This document shows positions 1 through 5,860 of a DNA stretch of 7,130 nucleotides, piece after piece (position 1 is the first letter of the stretch; the number at the start of each line of letters is the position of its first letter). A model generated the notes under the pieces. That model searched no databases. It was not told the DNA's origin and saw only the letters and a list, made by a program, of their open reading frames with translations. The translations under genes and the position numbers were made by a program. The DNA is from Piscirickettsiaceae bacterium (GTDB taxonomy: Bacteria; Pseudomonadota; Gammaproteobacteria; Thiomicrospirales; Thiomicrospiraceae). Location of the stretch: assembly GCA_021767305.1 (NCBI GenBank), contig JAASTL010000036.1, positions 1 through 7,130 of the forward strand, in the 5' to 3' direction.

Positions 1-1
1 A

Positions 2-715
2 GAGTTATTGGGCGACTTTTTAACATTGGTAAATACCAATATCACCAATGAAAAAAATGAGGTTAAAGAGGCTAAAGCAGCAGTTAATGTTTTAGGGCTT
101 GATGAAATCTATAATATTTTTCTTTCCAGTAGCTTGAGTAATTTAGTAGCCCAATCGCAAGATGAAAAATCAGTCTTATTGCATGGTGCACAAGCTGGAC
201 TTGCTGCCGCAGAACTCTCTTACTGGGTTTATGATGTTTCTCGTTCCGAGGCTTATATGGCAGGTCTAATGCAAAACCTAGGGGCTATTTACTTATCAAG
301 ACAAGATCCAGAAAAATATCTGTCCATTTTTAAATCTCAACTCTCTAATCCTATTTCCAGCTTCAAAAAAGAGCTGGATTTATATAAAACTTCACATGCC
401 CATCTGGGAACTTTTATTGCCAAAAACTGGAATATTTCACCTGATATTTATAAATCCATCCTGCTGCACCATGACACAGACTTTGCGTTAAAAACCGCTA
501 ATGATCAAAAGGTACGTCACTTGGTTGCACTCATTATATTGGCCAACTATGTGGTTAGTAGCAATTCAGGTGATCAATACATCACTCAAGAGCTAAAAGA
601 ATACCGTGATTTAGGCATGGTACAACTAGACCTGCCAGATAATGCTTTGAAAGCCGCAAATTCAGCCGTCATAAAGTGGGGTAAATCTATAGGTATCTCG
701 GTGGGAAGCCACTAG
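2..715 (+). CDS. HDOD-domain protein, 3' part (5' end outside window)
   Basis: The reading frame is open to the left edge, so the TTG at position 8 is an internal codon and the gene is truncated by the window. The visible 237 codons cover the latter part of an HDOD (HD-related output) domain. The segment LTLVNTN matches the place where the family has its 'aNSa' motif, and AAVNVLGL matches the 'Ai..LG' helix. A Trp-containing helix, then MAGLMQNLGAIYL and LLHHD, follow. In true HD hydrolases the position of QN carries the His-Asp metal pair; here it is Gln-Asn, so no phosphohydrolase activity is expected, as is usual for HDOD proteins. The family is found in signalling and regulatory proteins, often fused to receiver, EAL or GGDEF domains; any such partner would lie upstream. 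The specific role is unknown. The gene converges on the tRNA and rpoD; no terminator is visible immediately after its TAG stop. Confidence 0.8.
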   Translation, partial: ELLGDFLTLVNTNITNEKNEVKEAKAAVNVLGLDEIYNIFLSSSLSNLVAQSQDEKSVLLHGAQAGLAAAELSYWVYDVSRSEAYMAGLMQNLGAIYLSRQDPEKYLSIFKSQLSNPISSFKKELDLYKTSHAHLGTFIAKNWNISPDIYKSILLHHDTDFALKTANDQKVRHLVALIILANYVVSSNSGDQYITQELKEYRDLGMVQLDLPDNALKAANSAVIKWGKSIGISVGSH

Positions 716-743
716 AAACATCAAAGATATAAATAAAGATAGA

Positions 744-820
744 TGGTGGGCCCTCCCAGACTTGAACTGGGGACCTGCCGATTATGAGTCGGATGCTCTA
801 ACCAACTGAGCTAAGGGCCC
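744..820 (-). tRNA. ileX: tRNA with CAU anticodon, probably tRNA-Ile2 (lysidine type)
   Basis: A complete 77-nt cloverleaf with encoded CCA can be folded on the minus strand. The acceptor stem GGGCCCU/AGGGCCC (814-820 with 748-754) is fully paired, the discriminator is A (747), and CCA is at 744-746. The D-arm contains AGCTCAGTTGGTTAGAGC, the anticodon loop is CTCATAA with CAT at 784-786, and the T-arm is CCCAG-TTCAAGT-CTGGG. CAU could mean elongator Met, initiator Met or Ile2. The paired 1-72 end argues against initiator. The C4-G69 and C5-G68 pairs are the acceptor features that TilS uses to pick tRNA-Ile2 in E. coli, where elongator Met has U4-A69/A5-U68. E. coli also carries ileX just beyond rpoD. 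I therefore favour Ile2, whose C34 becomes lysidine and reads AUA. Automatic tools may label it tRNA-Met. Confidence 0.93.
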
Positions 821-832
821 TTAAGAAAGGTT

Positions 833-850
833 TATCAAATCGCTTTGATA
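833..850 (-). other. Hairpin in the 5' leader of the tRNA precursor
   Basis: This is a perfect 7-bp inverted repeat, TATCAAA/TTTGATA, around a 4-nt loop. Read on the tRNA-coding strand the loop is GCGA, a GNRA tetraloop. It lies 12 nt before the mature tRNA 5' end and downstream of the predicted transcription start, so it would be in the piece removed by RNase P. The structure is directly visible; its function is unknown. Confidence 0.5.
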
Positions 851-860
851 ATTGGCGCTT

Positions 861-866
861 ATTATA
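861..866 (-). promoter_or_regulatory. -10 box of the tRNA promoter
   Basis: A perfect TATAAT on the minus strand lies about 40 bp before the mature tRNA 5' end, predicting initiation near 853-854. The next bases, AAGCGCC, form a GC-rich discriminator typical of stringently controlled stable-RNA promoters. The -35 position is weak (CTACAA at 17-bp spacing, 884-889). Confidence 0.6.
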
Positions 867-901
867 GCGAAGTCATAGTGCTTTTGTAGCGCTTTATCCA
901 T

Positions 902-932
902 AAAAAAACCGCATATAAATGCGGCTTTTTTT
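902..932 (-). terminator. Bidirectional rho-independent terminator between rpoD and the tRNA
   Basis: The stem CCGCAT/ATGCGG (909-914 with 919-924) closes a 4-nt ATAA loop. Seven A's lie on the left (902-908) and seven T's on the right (926-932). On the minus strand it gives a hairpin plus U-tract 16 bp after the rpoD stop. On the plus strand it has the same form and could stop read-through from the HDOD gene. A second small inverted repeat, TTGGAT/ATCCAA at 941-956, spans the rpoD stop codon. Confidence 0.88.
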
Positions 933-947
933 GAGGTTGCTTGGATA

Positions 948-2729
948 TTAATCCAAGAAACTTTTTAGGCGTTCTGCACGGCTTGGGTGACGTAGTTTAC
1001 GCAATGCCTTCGCTTCAATCTGACGAATACGCTCACGCGTTACATCAAACTGTTTACCTACTTCTTCAAGCGTGTGATCGGTGTTCATGCTTAGACCAAA
1101 ACGCATACGGAGTACCTTTGCTTCACGTGGAGTCAAGGTGCTTAGCATTTCACGAACTGTTTCGCTCATGCCGTCTGAATCTGCTGCATCTTGTGGTGAC
1201 AAGATATTAGAGTCTTCGATGAAGTCACCTAGTGAAGAATCTTCATCATCACCGATTGGAGTTTCCATAGAGATAGGTTCTTTAGCGATCTTCATCACTT
1301 TACGAATCTTATCTTCTGGCATCTCCATCTCTTCTGCCAGTTCTTCAGGAGTGGGTTCACGTCCCATTTTCTGCAATAACTGACGTTGAATACGATTCAA
1401 CTTATTGATGGTTTCGATCATGTGCACTGGAATACGGATAGTGCGTGCTTGGTCTGCAATAGAACGCGTGATTGCCTGACGAATCCACCAGGTTGCGTAG
1501 GTTGAGAATTTGTAACCACGACGGTATTCAAATTTATCTACCGCTTTCATCAAACCGATGTTTCCTTCCTGAATCAAATCCAGGAACTGTAGACCACGGT
1601 TAGTGTATTTTTTAGCAATTGAGATAACTAGACGTAAGTTTGCCTCAATCATTTCACGCTTAGCAACACGTGCATTGGTTTCAGCTTTACTTAAATCCTT
1701 GTAGTTAGCTTTGAAAAGATCAATTGGCATCTTTTCGCTATTTTTAATCATCTTCAGACGCTTTTGCGCACGTCCCACTTCACCCTTAACCGCCTCAAGT
1801 GCTTCTTTATGAGCAGGCGATGCCGCAATGAGGTTATCAATCATGTCTAAATCAGTTTCAGAGCCAACAAAGGTTTTTAAGAATAATGGACGTGGAACTT
1901 TCACGCCACGTAGTACTAAATCAACAATAATTCGTTCTTGCTCACGAATCTGTTTGATACGATCCTTAATATGACGAATCATGCGATTTGAGAAGATTGG
2001 AGTAATTTTCAATCCTCGCAGATGCTCCACAACGGCAGCACGATTTTTGATTGCCGTTTTGCTGGTAAAGTCTTTGGCTTCAGCTTCAAGTGCTGCCGCA
2101 TTCAATTTAGCTAAGTTCGCCAAGAAAGCATCCAGTTCTTCTTGGTTAATTCCGTCTTCTTTAGGCTCATTGTTATCGCTATCTGGTGACAGCTCTTCTA
2201 CTGGCACATCAACCAAATCTTCTGGACGGATAAAACCTTGCACAACATCAGCAATCTTGCCTTCACCTTGTTCCATACGTGCAAAGGTATCTAAGATTTC
2301 TTGAGCAAATTTAGGGTATTTTGCCAAGGCATCCAGCATATCGCGGATACCCCATTCAATACGTTTTGCGATGTCGATTTCGCCATGACGTGTTAATAGC
2401 TCAACAGATCCCATTTCACGCATGTACATACGAACAGGGTCAGTAGTGCGACCGAACTCACCATCGACTTCTGCAAGTGCCGTCATTGCCGCTTCAGCTG
2501 CAGCATCATCAAAAGCGCCGCCTTCTTGCGTGAGCAGTTCATCTTCATCTGGCGGAGAGTCAAAAAGCTTAATACCGAAGTCTTGCAGGATCGTCAAAAC
2601 TTGGCCATATTGATCTTCTTCGATATCATCAGGCAAAACATCTTTTACATCTGCAAATGTCAGATATCCGAGCTCTTTGGCTCGTTCAATCAAATCAATT
2701 AGCTGCTGCTTTCTTTCGACTTTGGTCAT
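948..2729 (-). CDS. rpoD: RNA polymerase primary sigma factor RpoD (sigma-70)
   Basis: The 593-residue housekeeping sigma factor directs core RNA polymerase to -10/-35 promoters. Its length is close to E. coli RpoD (613). All regions are present in order: the acidic N-terminal region 1.1 (about 1-85) and region 1.2 (about 95-130, with [11 protein letters not shown]). A long non-conserved region of the proteobacterial type follows (about 130-355). Region 2 (about 356-450) holds [12 protein letters not shown], the [19 protein letters not shown] core-binding helix and the -10 recognition segment [19 protein letters not shown]. Region 3 is at about 455-510. Region 4 (about 528-590) has the -35 recognition helix-turn-helix with [20 protein letters not shown]. 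The frame extends four codons upstream to a TTG, but ATG at 2727-2729 is preceded by GAGG with a 6-nt spacer, so ATG is chosen. The gene is last in the cluster, has its own promoter-like site, and ends before a clear terminator. Confidence 0.98.
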   Translation of the reverse strand: MTKVERKQQLIDLIERAKELGYLTFADVKDVLPDDIEEDQYGQVLTILQDFGIKLFDSPPDEDELLTQEGGAFDDAAAEAAMTALAEVDGEFGRTTDPVRMYMREMGSVELLTRHGEIDIAKRIEWGIRDMLDALAKYPKFAQEILDTFARMEQGEGKIADVVQGFIRPEDLVDVPVEELSPDSDNNEPKEDGINQEELDAFLANLAKLNAAALEAEAKDFTSKTAIKNRAAVVEHLRGLKITPIFSNRMIRHIKDRIKQIREQERIIVDLVLRGVKVPRPLFLKTFVGSETDLDMIDNLIAASPAHKEALEAVKGEVGRAQKRLKMIKNSEKMPIDLFKANYKDLSKAETNARVAKREMIEANLRLVISIAKKYTNRGLQFLDLIQEGNIGLMKAVDKFEYRRGYKFSTYATWWIRQAITRSIADQARTIRIPVHMIETINKLNRIQRQLLQKMGREPTPEELAEEMEMPEDKIRKVMKIAKEPISMETPIGDDEDSSLGDFIEDSNILSPQDAADSDGMSETVREMLSTLTPREAKVLRMRFGLSMNTDHTLEEVGKQFDVTRERIRQIEAKALRKLRHPSRAERLKSFLD

Positions 2730-2735
2730 GTTTTG

Positions 2736-2739
2736 CCTC
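2736..2739 (-). promoter_or_regulatory. rpoD ribosome binding site (decides the start)
   Basis: GAGG lies 6 nt before ATG 2727-2729 on the minus strand. It overlaps the alternative TTG codon at 2739-2741, which would place the Shine-Dalgarno sequence inside the coding region, and so supports the shorter 593-residue RpoD. Confidence 0.75.
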
Positions 2740-2758
2740 AATATTATGTAAATCGGTG

Positions 2759-2777
2759 TCTAGAGTTATCCTCTAGA
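2759..2777 (-). other. Hairpin in the rpoD 5' leader
   Basis: This is a perfect 7-bp inverted repeat, TCTAGAG/CTCTAGA, around a 5-nt loop. It lies 30 nt before the rpoD start codon and within the predicted mRNA leader. The same bases also form a direct repeat of ACTCTAGA (2759-2766 and 2772-2779) on the minus strand. There is no U-tract, so it is not a terminator. It could be a structured leader element or an operator. Confidence 0.4.
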
Positions 2778-2786
2778 GTGGTCTAT

Positions 2787-2811
2787 GCCCTAATTAGTCG
2801 ACTAAATGGGC
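2787..2811 (-). other. Palindrome in the rpoD 5' leader
   Basis: The core TTAGTCGACTAA (2794-2805) is a perfect 12-bp palindrome. It is extended by GCCC/GGGC arms (2787-2790 with 2808-2811) after a mismatch and a bulge. It lies just downstream of the predicted rpoD transcription start, so it could act as a DNA-binding site or as an RNA hairpin. No known regulator motif is recognised. Confidence 0.35.
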
Positions 2812-2823
2812 CACCAAAAACTG

Positions 2824-2854
2824 AACGCGCCATTATACAAAAATTAACGCGCCA
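2824..2854 (-). promoter_or_regulatory. rpoD promoter -10 region with flanking 9-bp direct repeats
   Basis: On the minus strand a consensus TATAAT (2832-2837) lies about 100 bp before the rpoD ATG. There is no good -35: 17 bp upstream reads AACATT, within an AT-rich stretch. The 9-mer TGGCGCGTT occurs twice in the same direction (2846-2854 and 2824-2832), 22 bp apart, one copy in the -35/-10 spacer and the other forming the discriminator up to the probable start near 2823. The GC-rich discriminator suggests stringent control. The repeat pair could be an operator, or chance. Confidence 0.6.
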
Positions 2855-2877
2855 AATGTTTAAAATTATGTCATCAA

Positions 2878-2925
2878 TCTAATGAGTTATTAGACTAATT
2901 ATCTTTGTATATGAGTTAGTTAGAC
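2878..2925. repeat. Imperfect direct repeats and a small inverted repeat in the dnaG-rpoD gap
   Basis: On the plus strand ATGAGTTATTAGAC (2882-2895) recurs as ATGAGTTAGTTAGAC (2911-2925) with one inserted G, 29 bp apart. The first copy overlaps a 6-bp inverted repeat TCTAAT/ATTAGA (2878-2894). No U-tract follows on the minus strand, so this does not look like a dnaG terminator. The repeats sit upstream of the rpoD -10 box. Function unknown. Confidence 0.4.
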
Positions 2926-2937
2926 GTTTTACAAGGT

Positions 2938-4725
2938 CTATTCATTACCTTTTTGCATTAAACTCTGCAATCTTGCCTCGTCTTCGGCGCTCCAATTGCC
3001 CTGCCCTTTAACTTCATCATCCAAATCAGCTGCTACCGAAACCAAGCTGGCTTCGAACTCATTCATTAGCAACTGATCATCATCTGGCGAATTAATGACT
3101 GCTTGCTCAATAAAATCTAACAAGTCTTGATAACCCGCTTCTCGTATGACTTGCAACGCTTTTTCAACTATAAAATTTTGTAATTTCAGGTGTTTGACCA
3201 AGCCGCCAAGTACCCTAAAATCTGATTTGCTTGATCTAAGCAAATCCGACACCATCTTATCTTCAAAGATTTCCGCCCACTGTGGGCGCTTTACCAGCAC
3301 CTTAAAAACGCGTAAAGGCATCGTCATGACTAATTTGACAGATTCTTCTGGCTTAGCCTTATTTTTGTTGACCGCTTTACCAGACTGAGCAAAACCTGAA
3401 CGCACATTCATCTGTTTTTCAACACGCCAGGTTGGCAGCTCCACCAACTCGGCAATTTTTTCAGCCAATAAAAACTGGTAAAGCCCATGAGCAGCCTGCA
3501 CATAAGGTTCTGCCAGAGCCACCAATTGCTGGCGGCCTTCAATGGTTTGCATTGGACTACTTAATTTTCTTTGCAAACCTTTAACTAGAAAGTCCGAAAG
3601 TGACAAAGCCCGAGAAACTCGTGATGAAAAGCCTGCCACCCCCTCTTTTCTGACGGTAGAATCTGGGTCTTCACCTTGATCTAAAAACAAAAACCGAACT
3701 GATCGCTCTTTTTCCATTAATGGCAAGGAGAACTCCAACGCTTTCCATGCCGCCTTAAGCCCAGCTTCATCACCGTCAAAACAGAACACCACTTCTTGCA
3801 CTTGTCTAAACAGCAATTCCAAATGCTCCACCGTGGTAGCGGTACCCAAGGTGGCAACGGCATTTCTAATACCAAACTGTGCCAAGGCCACCACATCCAT
3901 ATAGCCTTCTACAACCAGAATGTGCTCAAACTTTTCACGCGATTGGCGCATTTCATAAAGTCCATAAAGGGTATTACTTTTATGGAATATAGGCGTCTCA
4001 GGTGAGTTTAGGTATTTCGGCTGGCCATCACCAAGTATGCGCCCACCAAAGGCAATCACTCGCCCGCGGCCGTCACGAATGGGGAACATGATGCGCTGGC
4101 GAAAACGATCGTAAATCTTATCGCCATCTTTATGCACCAACATGCCCACTTCGATCAACTGCTGCTTTAGCTTAGGATCGGCTTGCAAGCCTTTTTCTAG
4201 CGTATCCCAACCGTCCGGCGCAAAACCGATAACAAACTCTTTGGCAATTTCTGGACTTAAACCGCGCTCTCTTAAATAAGTTTTGGCTAGCTCAGAAGTG
4301 GCATGATCACGCAGCTGGTGACGATAAAACTTTGCCACCAAATGCATTACATCATATAAGTCGCGTTGTTTTTGTTGGCGCTCTTGTTGTTGTTTTTGTT
4401 TAGCTGGAGAAAGTTTTTCTCGCGGAACCTGCATCCCATACTGCGCTGCCAGGGCTTCAACCGCCTCTACAAAAGAAAGACCGTCATATTCCATTAAAAA
4501 CTTAATGGCATCACCACTCGCACCGCAACCAAAGCAGTGATAAAACTGCTTGGTTTGGCTTACATTAAAAGAAGGCGTTTTTTCATCATGAAATGGGCAG
4601 CAAGCTTTGAAGTTGTTGCCAGCTTTTTTGAGCGGTACACGTTGATTAATGACTTGCACAACATCCGCTCGAGCCAAGAGAGACTCGATAAAAGAGCGGG
4701 GAATACTTCCAGTTTGTTCAGTCAT
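2938..4725 (-). CDS. dnaG: DNA primase DnaG
   Basis: DnaG makes the RNA primers for leading- and lagging-strand synthesis, recruited by the replicative helicase DnaB. The protein is 595 residues (E. coli 581). The N-terminal CHC2 zinc-binding domain (about 38-98) has C43, H46, C64 and C67 in CPFH and CFGC. A Gln/Lys-rich linker is at about 105-122. The catalytic core has the conserved RFRQRIMFPIRDGRGRVIAFGGR segment (about 207-229), then a TOPRIM fold with VVEGYMD (271-277), FDGDEAG (316-322) and DPDS (353-356), which hold the acidic metal ligands. The C-terminal helicase-binding domain covers about 430-595 and is more divergent, as usual. ATG at 4723-4725 is chosen; an in-frame GTG two codons upstream (4729-4731) has a GGA 6 nt before it and is a real alternative. 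A terminator separates dnaG from yqeY upstream, which would keep primase expression low. Confidence 0.97.
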   Translation of the reverse strand: MTEQTGSIPRSFIESLLARADVVQVINQRVPLKKAGNNFKACCPFHDEKTPSFNVSQTKQFYHCFGCGASGDAIKFLMEYDGLSFVEAVEALAAQYGMQVPREKLSPAKQKQQQERQQKQRDLYDVMHLVAKFYRHQLRDHATSELAKTYLRERGLSPEIAKEFVIGFAPDGWDTLEKGLQADPKLKQQLIEVGMLVHKDGDKIYDRFRQRIMFPIRDGRGRVIAFGGRILGDGQPKYLNSPETPIFHKSNTLYGLYEMRQSREKFEHILVVEGYMDVVALAQFGIRNAVATLGTATTVEHLELLFRQVQEVVFCFDGDEAGLKAAWKALEFSLPLMEKERSVRFLFLDQGEDPDSTVRKEGVAGFSSRVSRALSLSDFLVKGLQRKLSSPMQTIEGRQQLVALAEPYVQAAHGLYQFLLAEKIAELVELPTWRVEKQMNVRSGFAQSGKAVNKNKAKPEESVKLVMTMPLRVFKVLVKRPQWAEIFEDKMVSDLLRSSKSDFRVLGGLVKHLKLQNFIVEKALQVIREAGYQDLLDFIEQAVINSPDDDQLLMNEFEASLVSVAADLDDEVKGQGNWSAEDEARLQSLMQKGNE

Positions 4726-4731
4726 ACTCAC

Positions 4732-4747
4732 AACTTATCCACAAGTT
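4732..4747. promoter_or_regulatory. Perfect DnaA box in an inverted repeat at the dnaG start
   Basis: TTATCCACA at 4735-4743 (plus strand) matches the high-affinity DnaA box consensus exactly. It is centred in an inverted repeat AACTT/AAGTT (4732-4736 and 4743-4747). It lies 9 bp upstream of the dnaG ATG and overlaps the ribosome-binding region. A bound DnaA could influence dnaG transcription, but a single 9-mer can occur by chance and no cluster is seen. Confidence 0.45.
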
Positions 4748-4790
4748 ATCAATCACTTCAACACAGATTAATACACAGGCTCTAAAACGC

Positions 4791-4824
4791 AAAAAACCCG
4801 CTAACCATTTGGTTAACGGGTTTT
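4791..4824 (-). terminator. Rho-independent terminator between yqeY and dnaG
   Basis: The arms CCCGCTAACC (4797-4806) and GGTTAACGGG (4811-4820) close a 4-nt ATTT loop, with A's on the left (4791-4796) and T's on the right (4821-4824). On the minus strand the one non-Watson-Crick position becomes a U-G wobble and six U's follow, so it fits best as a terminator of the rpsU-yqeY transcript. On the plus strand the same position is a C-A mismatch. This parallels terminator T1 before dnaG in the E. coli macromolecular synthesis operon. No strong dnaG promoter is seen after it (only TATTAA-like sequence), so dnaG may partly depend on read-through. Confidence 0.85.
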
Positions 4825-4870
4825 CGAGCTGTGTCTTCAATGACAAGAATTCTGTTAAGAGAAATTCCTA

Positions 4871-5323
4871 TTAGCCGGCCAACTTAGCTTTGATCAATTT
4901 ACTGACCTCGCCCATATCGGCACGACCTTGCATTTTTGGCTTTAACAAGCCCATCACTTTACCCATATCCTGCATAGAGCTGGCACCGGTAGAAGTCATG
5001 GCTTCCGAAATCAAATCATTGATTTCTACTTCTGTTAAAGCTTGCGGCATGAAATCCTGAATCACAGACATCTCGTAGGCTTCTTGCTCAGCTAAGTCAG
5101 GACGATCTGCGTCCACATACTGCTGATGAGAATCTTTACGCTGTTTCATGGCTTTATCTAAAATCGCCAGTACTTCCGCGTCATCTTCTAATGTCGTTTG
5201 ATTATCAATCTCAACCTGTTTGATGGCTGCTAAAAGTGCACGCACTACACCCAAGCGATTTTTATCTTTCGCTTTCATGCAGGCTTTCATTTCAGCCGTT
5301 AATGCTTGTTTTAATTCAGACAC
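4871..5323 (-). CDS. yqeY: GatB/YqeY-domain protein
   Basis: A 150-residue protein covering the whole YqeY family, related to the C-terminal tRNA-binding domain of GatB of the Asp/Glu-tRNA amidotransferase. Visible motifs are KNRLGVVRALLAAIKQ (21-36), RKDSHQQYVDADRPDLAEQE (62-81), FMP (91-93) and the C-terminal DMGKVMGLLKPKMQGRADM (119-137). The free-standing family is widespread in bacteria; a role in tRNA handling is inferred from the domain, and the exact function is not established. The start is GTG at 5321-5323, supported by the family N-terminus (MSELKQ-like) and a GGA 7 nt before it; the next Met is residue 12. It begins 15 bp after the rpsU stop, so the two are almost certainly co-transcribed, and it is followed by a terminator. 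Confidence 0.93.
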   Translation of the reverse strand: MSELKQALTAEMKACMKAKDKNRLGVVRALLAAIKQVEIDNQTTLEDDAEVLAILDKAMKQRKDSHQQYVDADRPDLAEQEAYEMSVIQDFMPQALTEVEINDLISEAMTSTGASSMQDMGKVMGLLKPKMQGRADMGEVSKLIKAKLAG

Positions 5324-5338
5324 TAACCTATCCGCCTA

Positions 5339-5554
5339 TTAGTACATACGAGTTGTACGACGGTTTTCACGCGATAAACGCTTAGCTAGACGCTTAACAG
5401 CCGCCGCTTTCATGCGCTTACGAGCCCAAGTTGGCTTTTCGTAAAACTCACGCTTACGAGTTTCAGTTAACACACCTGCTTTTTCACAAGCACGCTTAAA
5501 ACGACGTAATGCTACGTCAAATGGTTCAGTATCTCTGATTTTTACGCTTGGCAT
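5339..5554 (-). CDS. rpsU: 30S ribosomal protein S21
   Basis: A 71-residue, very basic protein of the same length as E. coli S21. It carries the family signature [18 protein letters not shown] (10-27) followed by [21 protein letters not shown] (35-55) and an Arg/Lys-rich tail. S21 binds the 30S platform near the 3' end of 16S rRNA and helps mRNA base-pairing with the anti-Shine-Dalgarno sequence during initiation. ATG at 5552-5554 is preceded by AGG 8 nt upstream. It is the first gene of the minus-strand cluster, with a good promoter and a roughly 70-nt leader that can fold. Confidence 0.98.
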   Translation of the reverse strand: MPSVKIRDTEPFDVALRRFKRACEKAGVLTETRKREFYEKPTWARKRMKAAAVKRLAKRLSRENRRTTRMY

Positions 5555-5582
5555 AATAATTACCTATAAATTTTTGAATTCT

Positions 5583-5619
5583 GTGGCCACTTAACCCCCA
5601 CGCAAGAAATGGGAAGTGG
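5583..5619 (-). other. Potential stem-loop in the rpsU mRNA leader
   Basis: CCACTT (5587-5592) pairs with AAGTGG (5614-5619). The stem continues as CCC with GGG (5611-5613) after a 2-nt bulge, around a loop of about 13 nt. An 8-bp palindrome GTGGCCAC (5583-5590) overlaps one arm and offers an alternative pairing. The whole lies between the predicted rpsU start (about 5624) and the start codon. No U-tract follows, so a terminator is unlikely; a structured leader is possible. Confidence 0.4.
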
Positions 5620-5630
5620 AGAAAAGGCGA

Positions 5631-5659
5631 ATTATAAATTTCTCAGCACCGTTTTGCAA
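5631..5659 (-). promoter_or_regulatory. rpsU promoter
   Basis: On the minus strand, TTGCAA (5654-5659) and TATAAT (5631-5636) are separated by 17 bp, a good sigma-70 promoter with a perfect -10 and a 4/6 -35. The start is predicted near 5624, giving a leader of about 70 nt. The bases after the -10, TCGCC, are a moderately GC-rich discriminator. No LexA-like CTG-N10-CAG site is seen nearby, unlike the SOS-linked E. coli operon. Confidence 0.75.
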
Positions 5660-5819
5660 ACCTTTTTCCAAGAAAAATAAAATAAGGCTTCACTTAAAAC
5701 TAATGTTTGAAATATGAACAGTATCAATAACCTAGGGAAGCTCCGGTTAAATATTGCAAAGTCACGCTGAAAGCCAAAATATATTAAAGCCATGAATCAT
5801 GCCTAGCGCTTTTCGCTTT

Positions 5820-5828
5820 TGGTAAAAT
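5820..5828 (+). promoter_or_regulatory. Possible extended -10 promoter for tsaD
   Basis: TGGTAAAAT has the TG-n-TAnnAT form of an extended -10 and lies 32 bp before the tsaD ATG, predicting a start near 5835. The -35 position (TGCCTA, 5800-5805) is poor, which extended -10 promoters tolerate. A TTGCAA at 5754-5759 with TATATT at 5780-5785 is a weaker alternative because its spacer is 20 bp. The rest of the 306-bp rpsU-tsaD region is AT-rich and shows no gene. Confidence 0.45.
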
Positions 5829-5844
5829 TCACCCACCTTAAGTT

Positions 5845-5852
5845 GAGAGAGA
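5845..5852 (+). promoter_or_regulatory. tsaD ribosome binding site (decides the start)
   Basis: The purine run GAGAGAGA ends 8 nt before ATG 5861-5863. It supports the internal ATG rather than the in-frame TTG at 5819, which lies before the RBS and at the predicted -10 box. Confidence 0.65.
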
Positions 5853-5860
5853 ATAAAACC

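Noticed and set aside
941..1383. Plus-strand open frames over rpoD
   Set aside because: Antisense shadows of the strongly conserved sigma-factor region 4 and region 3 coding sequence, with no recognisable protein.
948..2741. TTG at 2739-2741 as the rpoD start
   Set aside because: It overlaps the GAGG that serves the ATG at 2727-2729 and adds four residues with no family support.
2792..2814. Short leader peptide (GTG start, six codons) upstream of rpoD
   Set aside because: No Shine-Dalgarno sequence and too short to separate from chance.
2878..2894. Terminator of dnaG
   Set aside because: The 6-bp AT-rich inverted repeat has no U-tract on the minus strand.
3146..4785. Plus-strand open frames over dnaG
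   Set aside because: Antisense to conserved primase coding sequence, low-complexity translations, no family motifs.
5819..5860. TTG at 5819 as the tsaD start
   Set aside because: It precedes the ribosome binding site and sits at the predicted -10 box; the family N-terminus starts at ATG 5861.
5555..5860. LexA/SOS box upstream of rpsU, as in E. coli
   Set aside because: No CTG-N10-CAG site is visible in this region.
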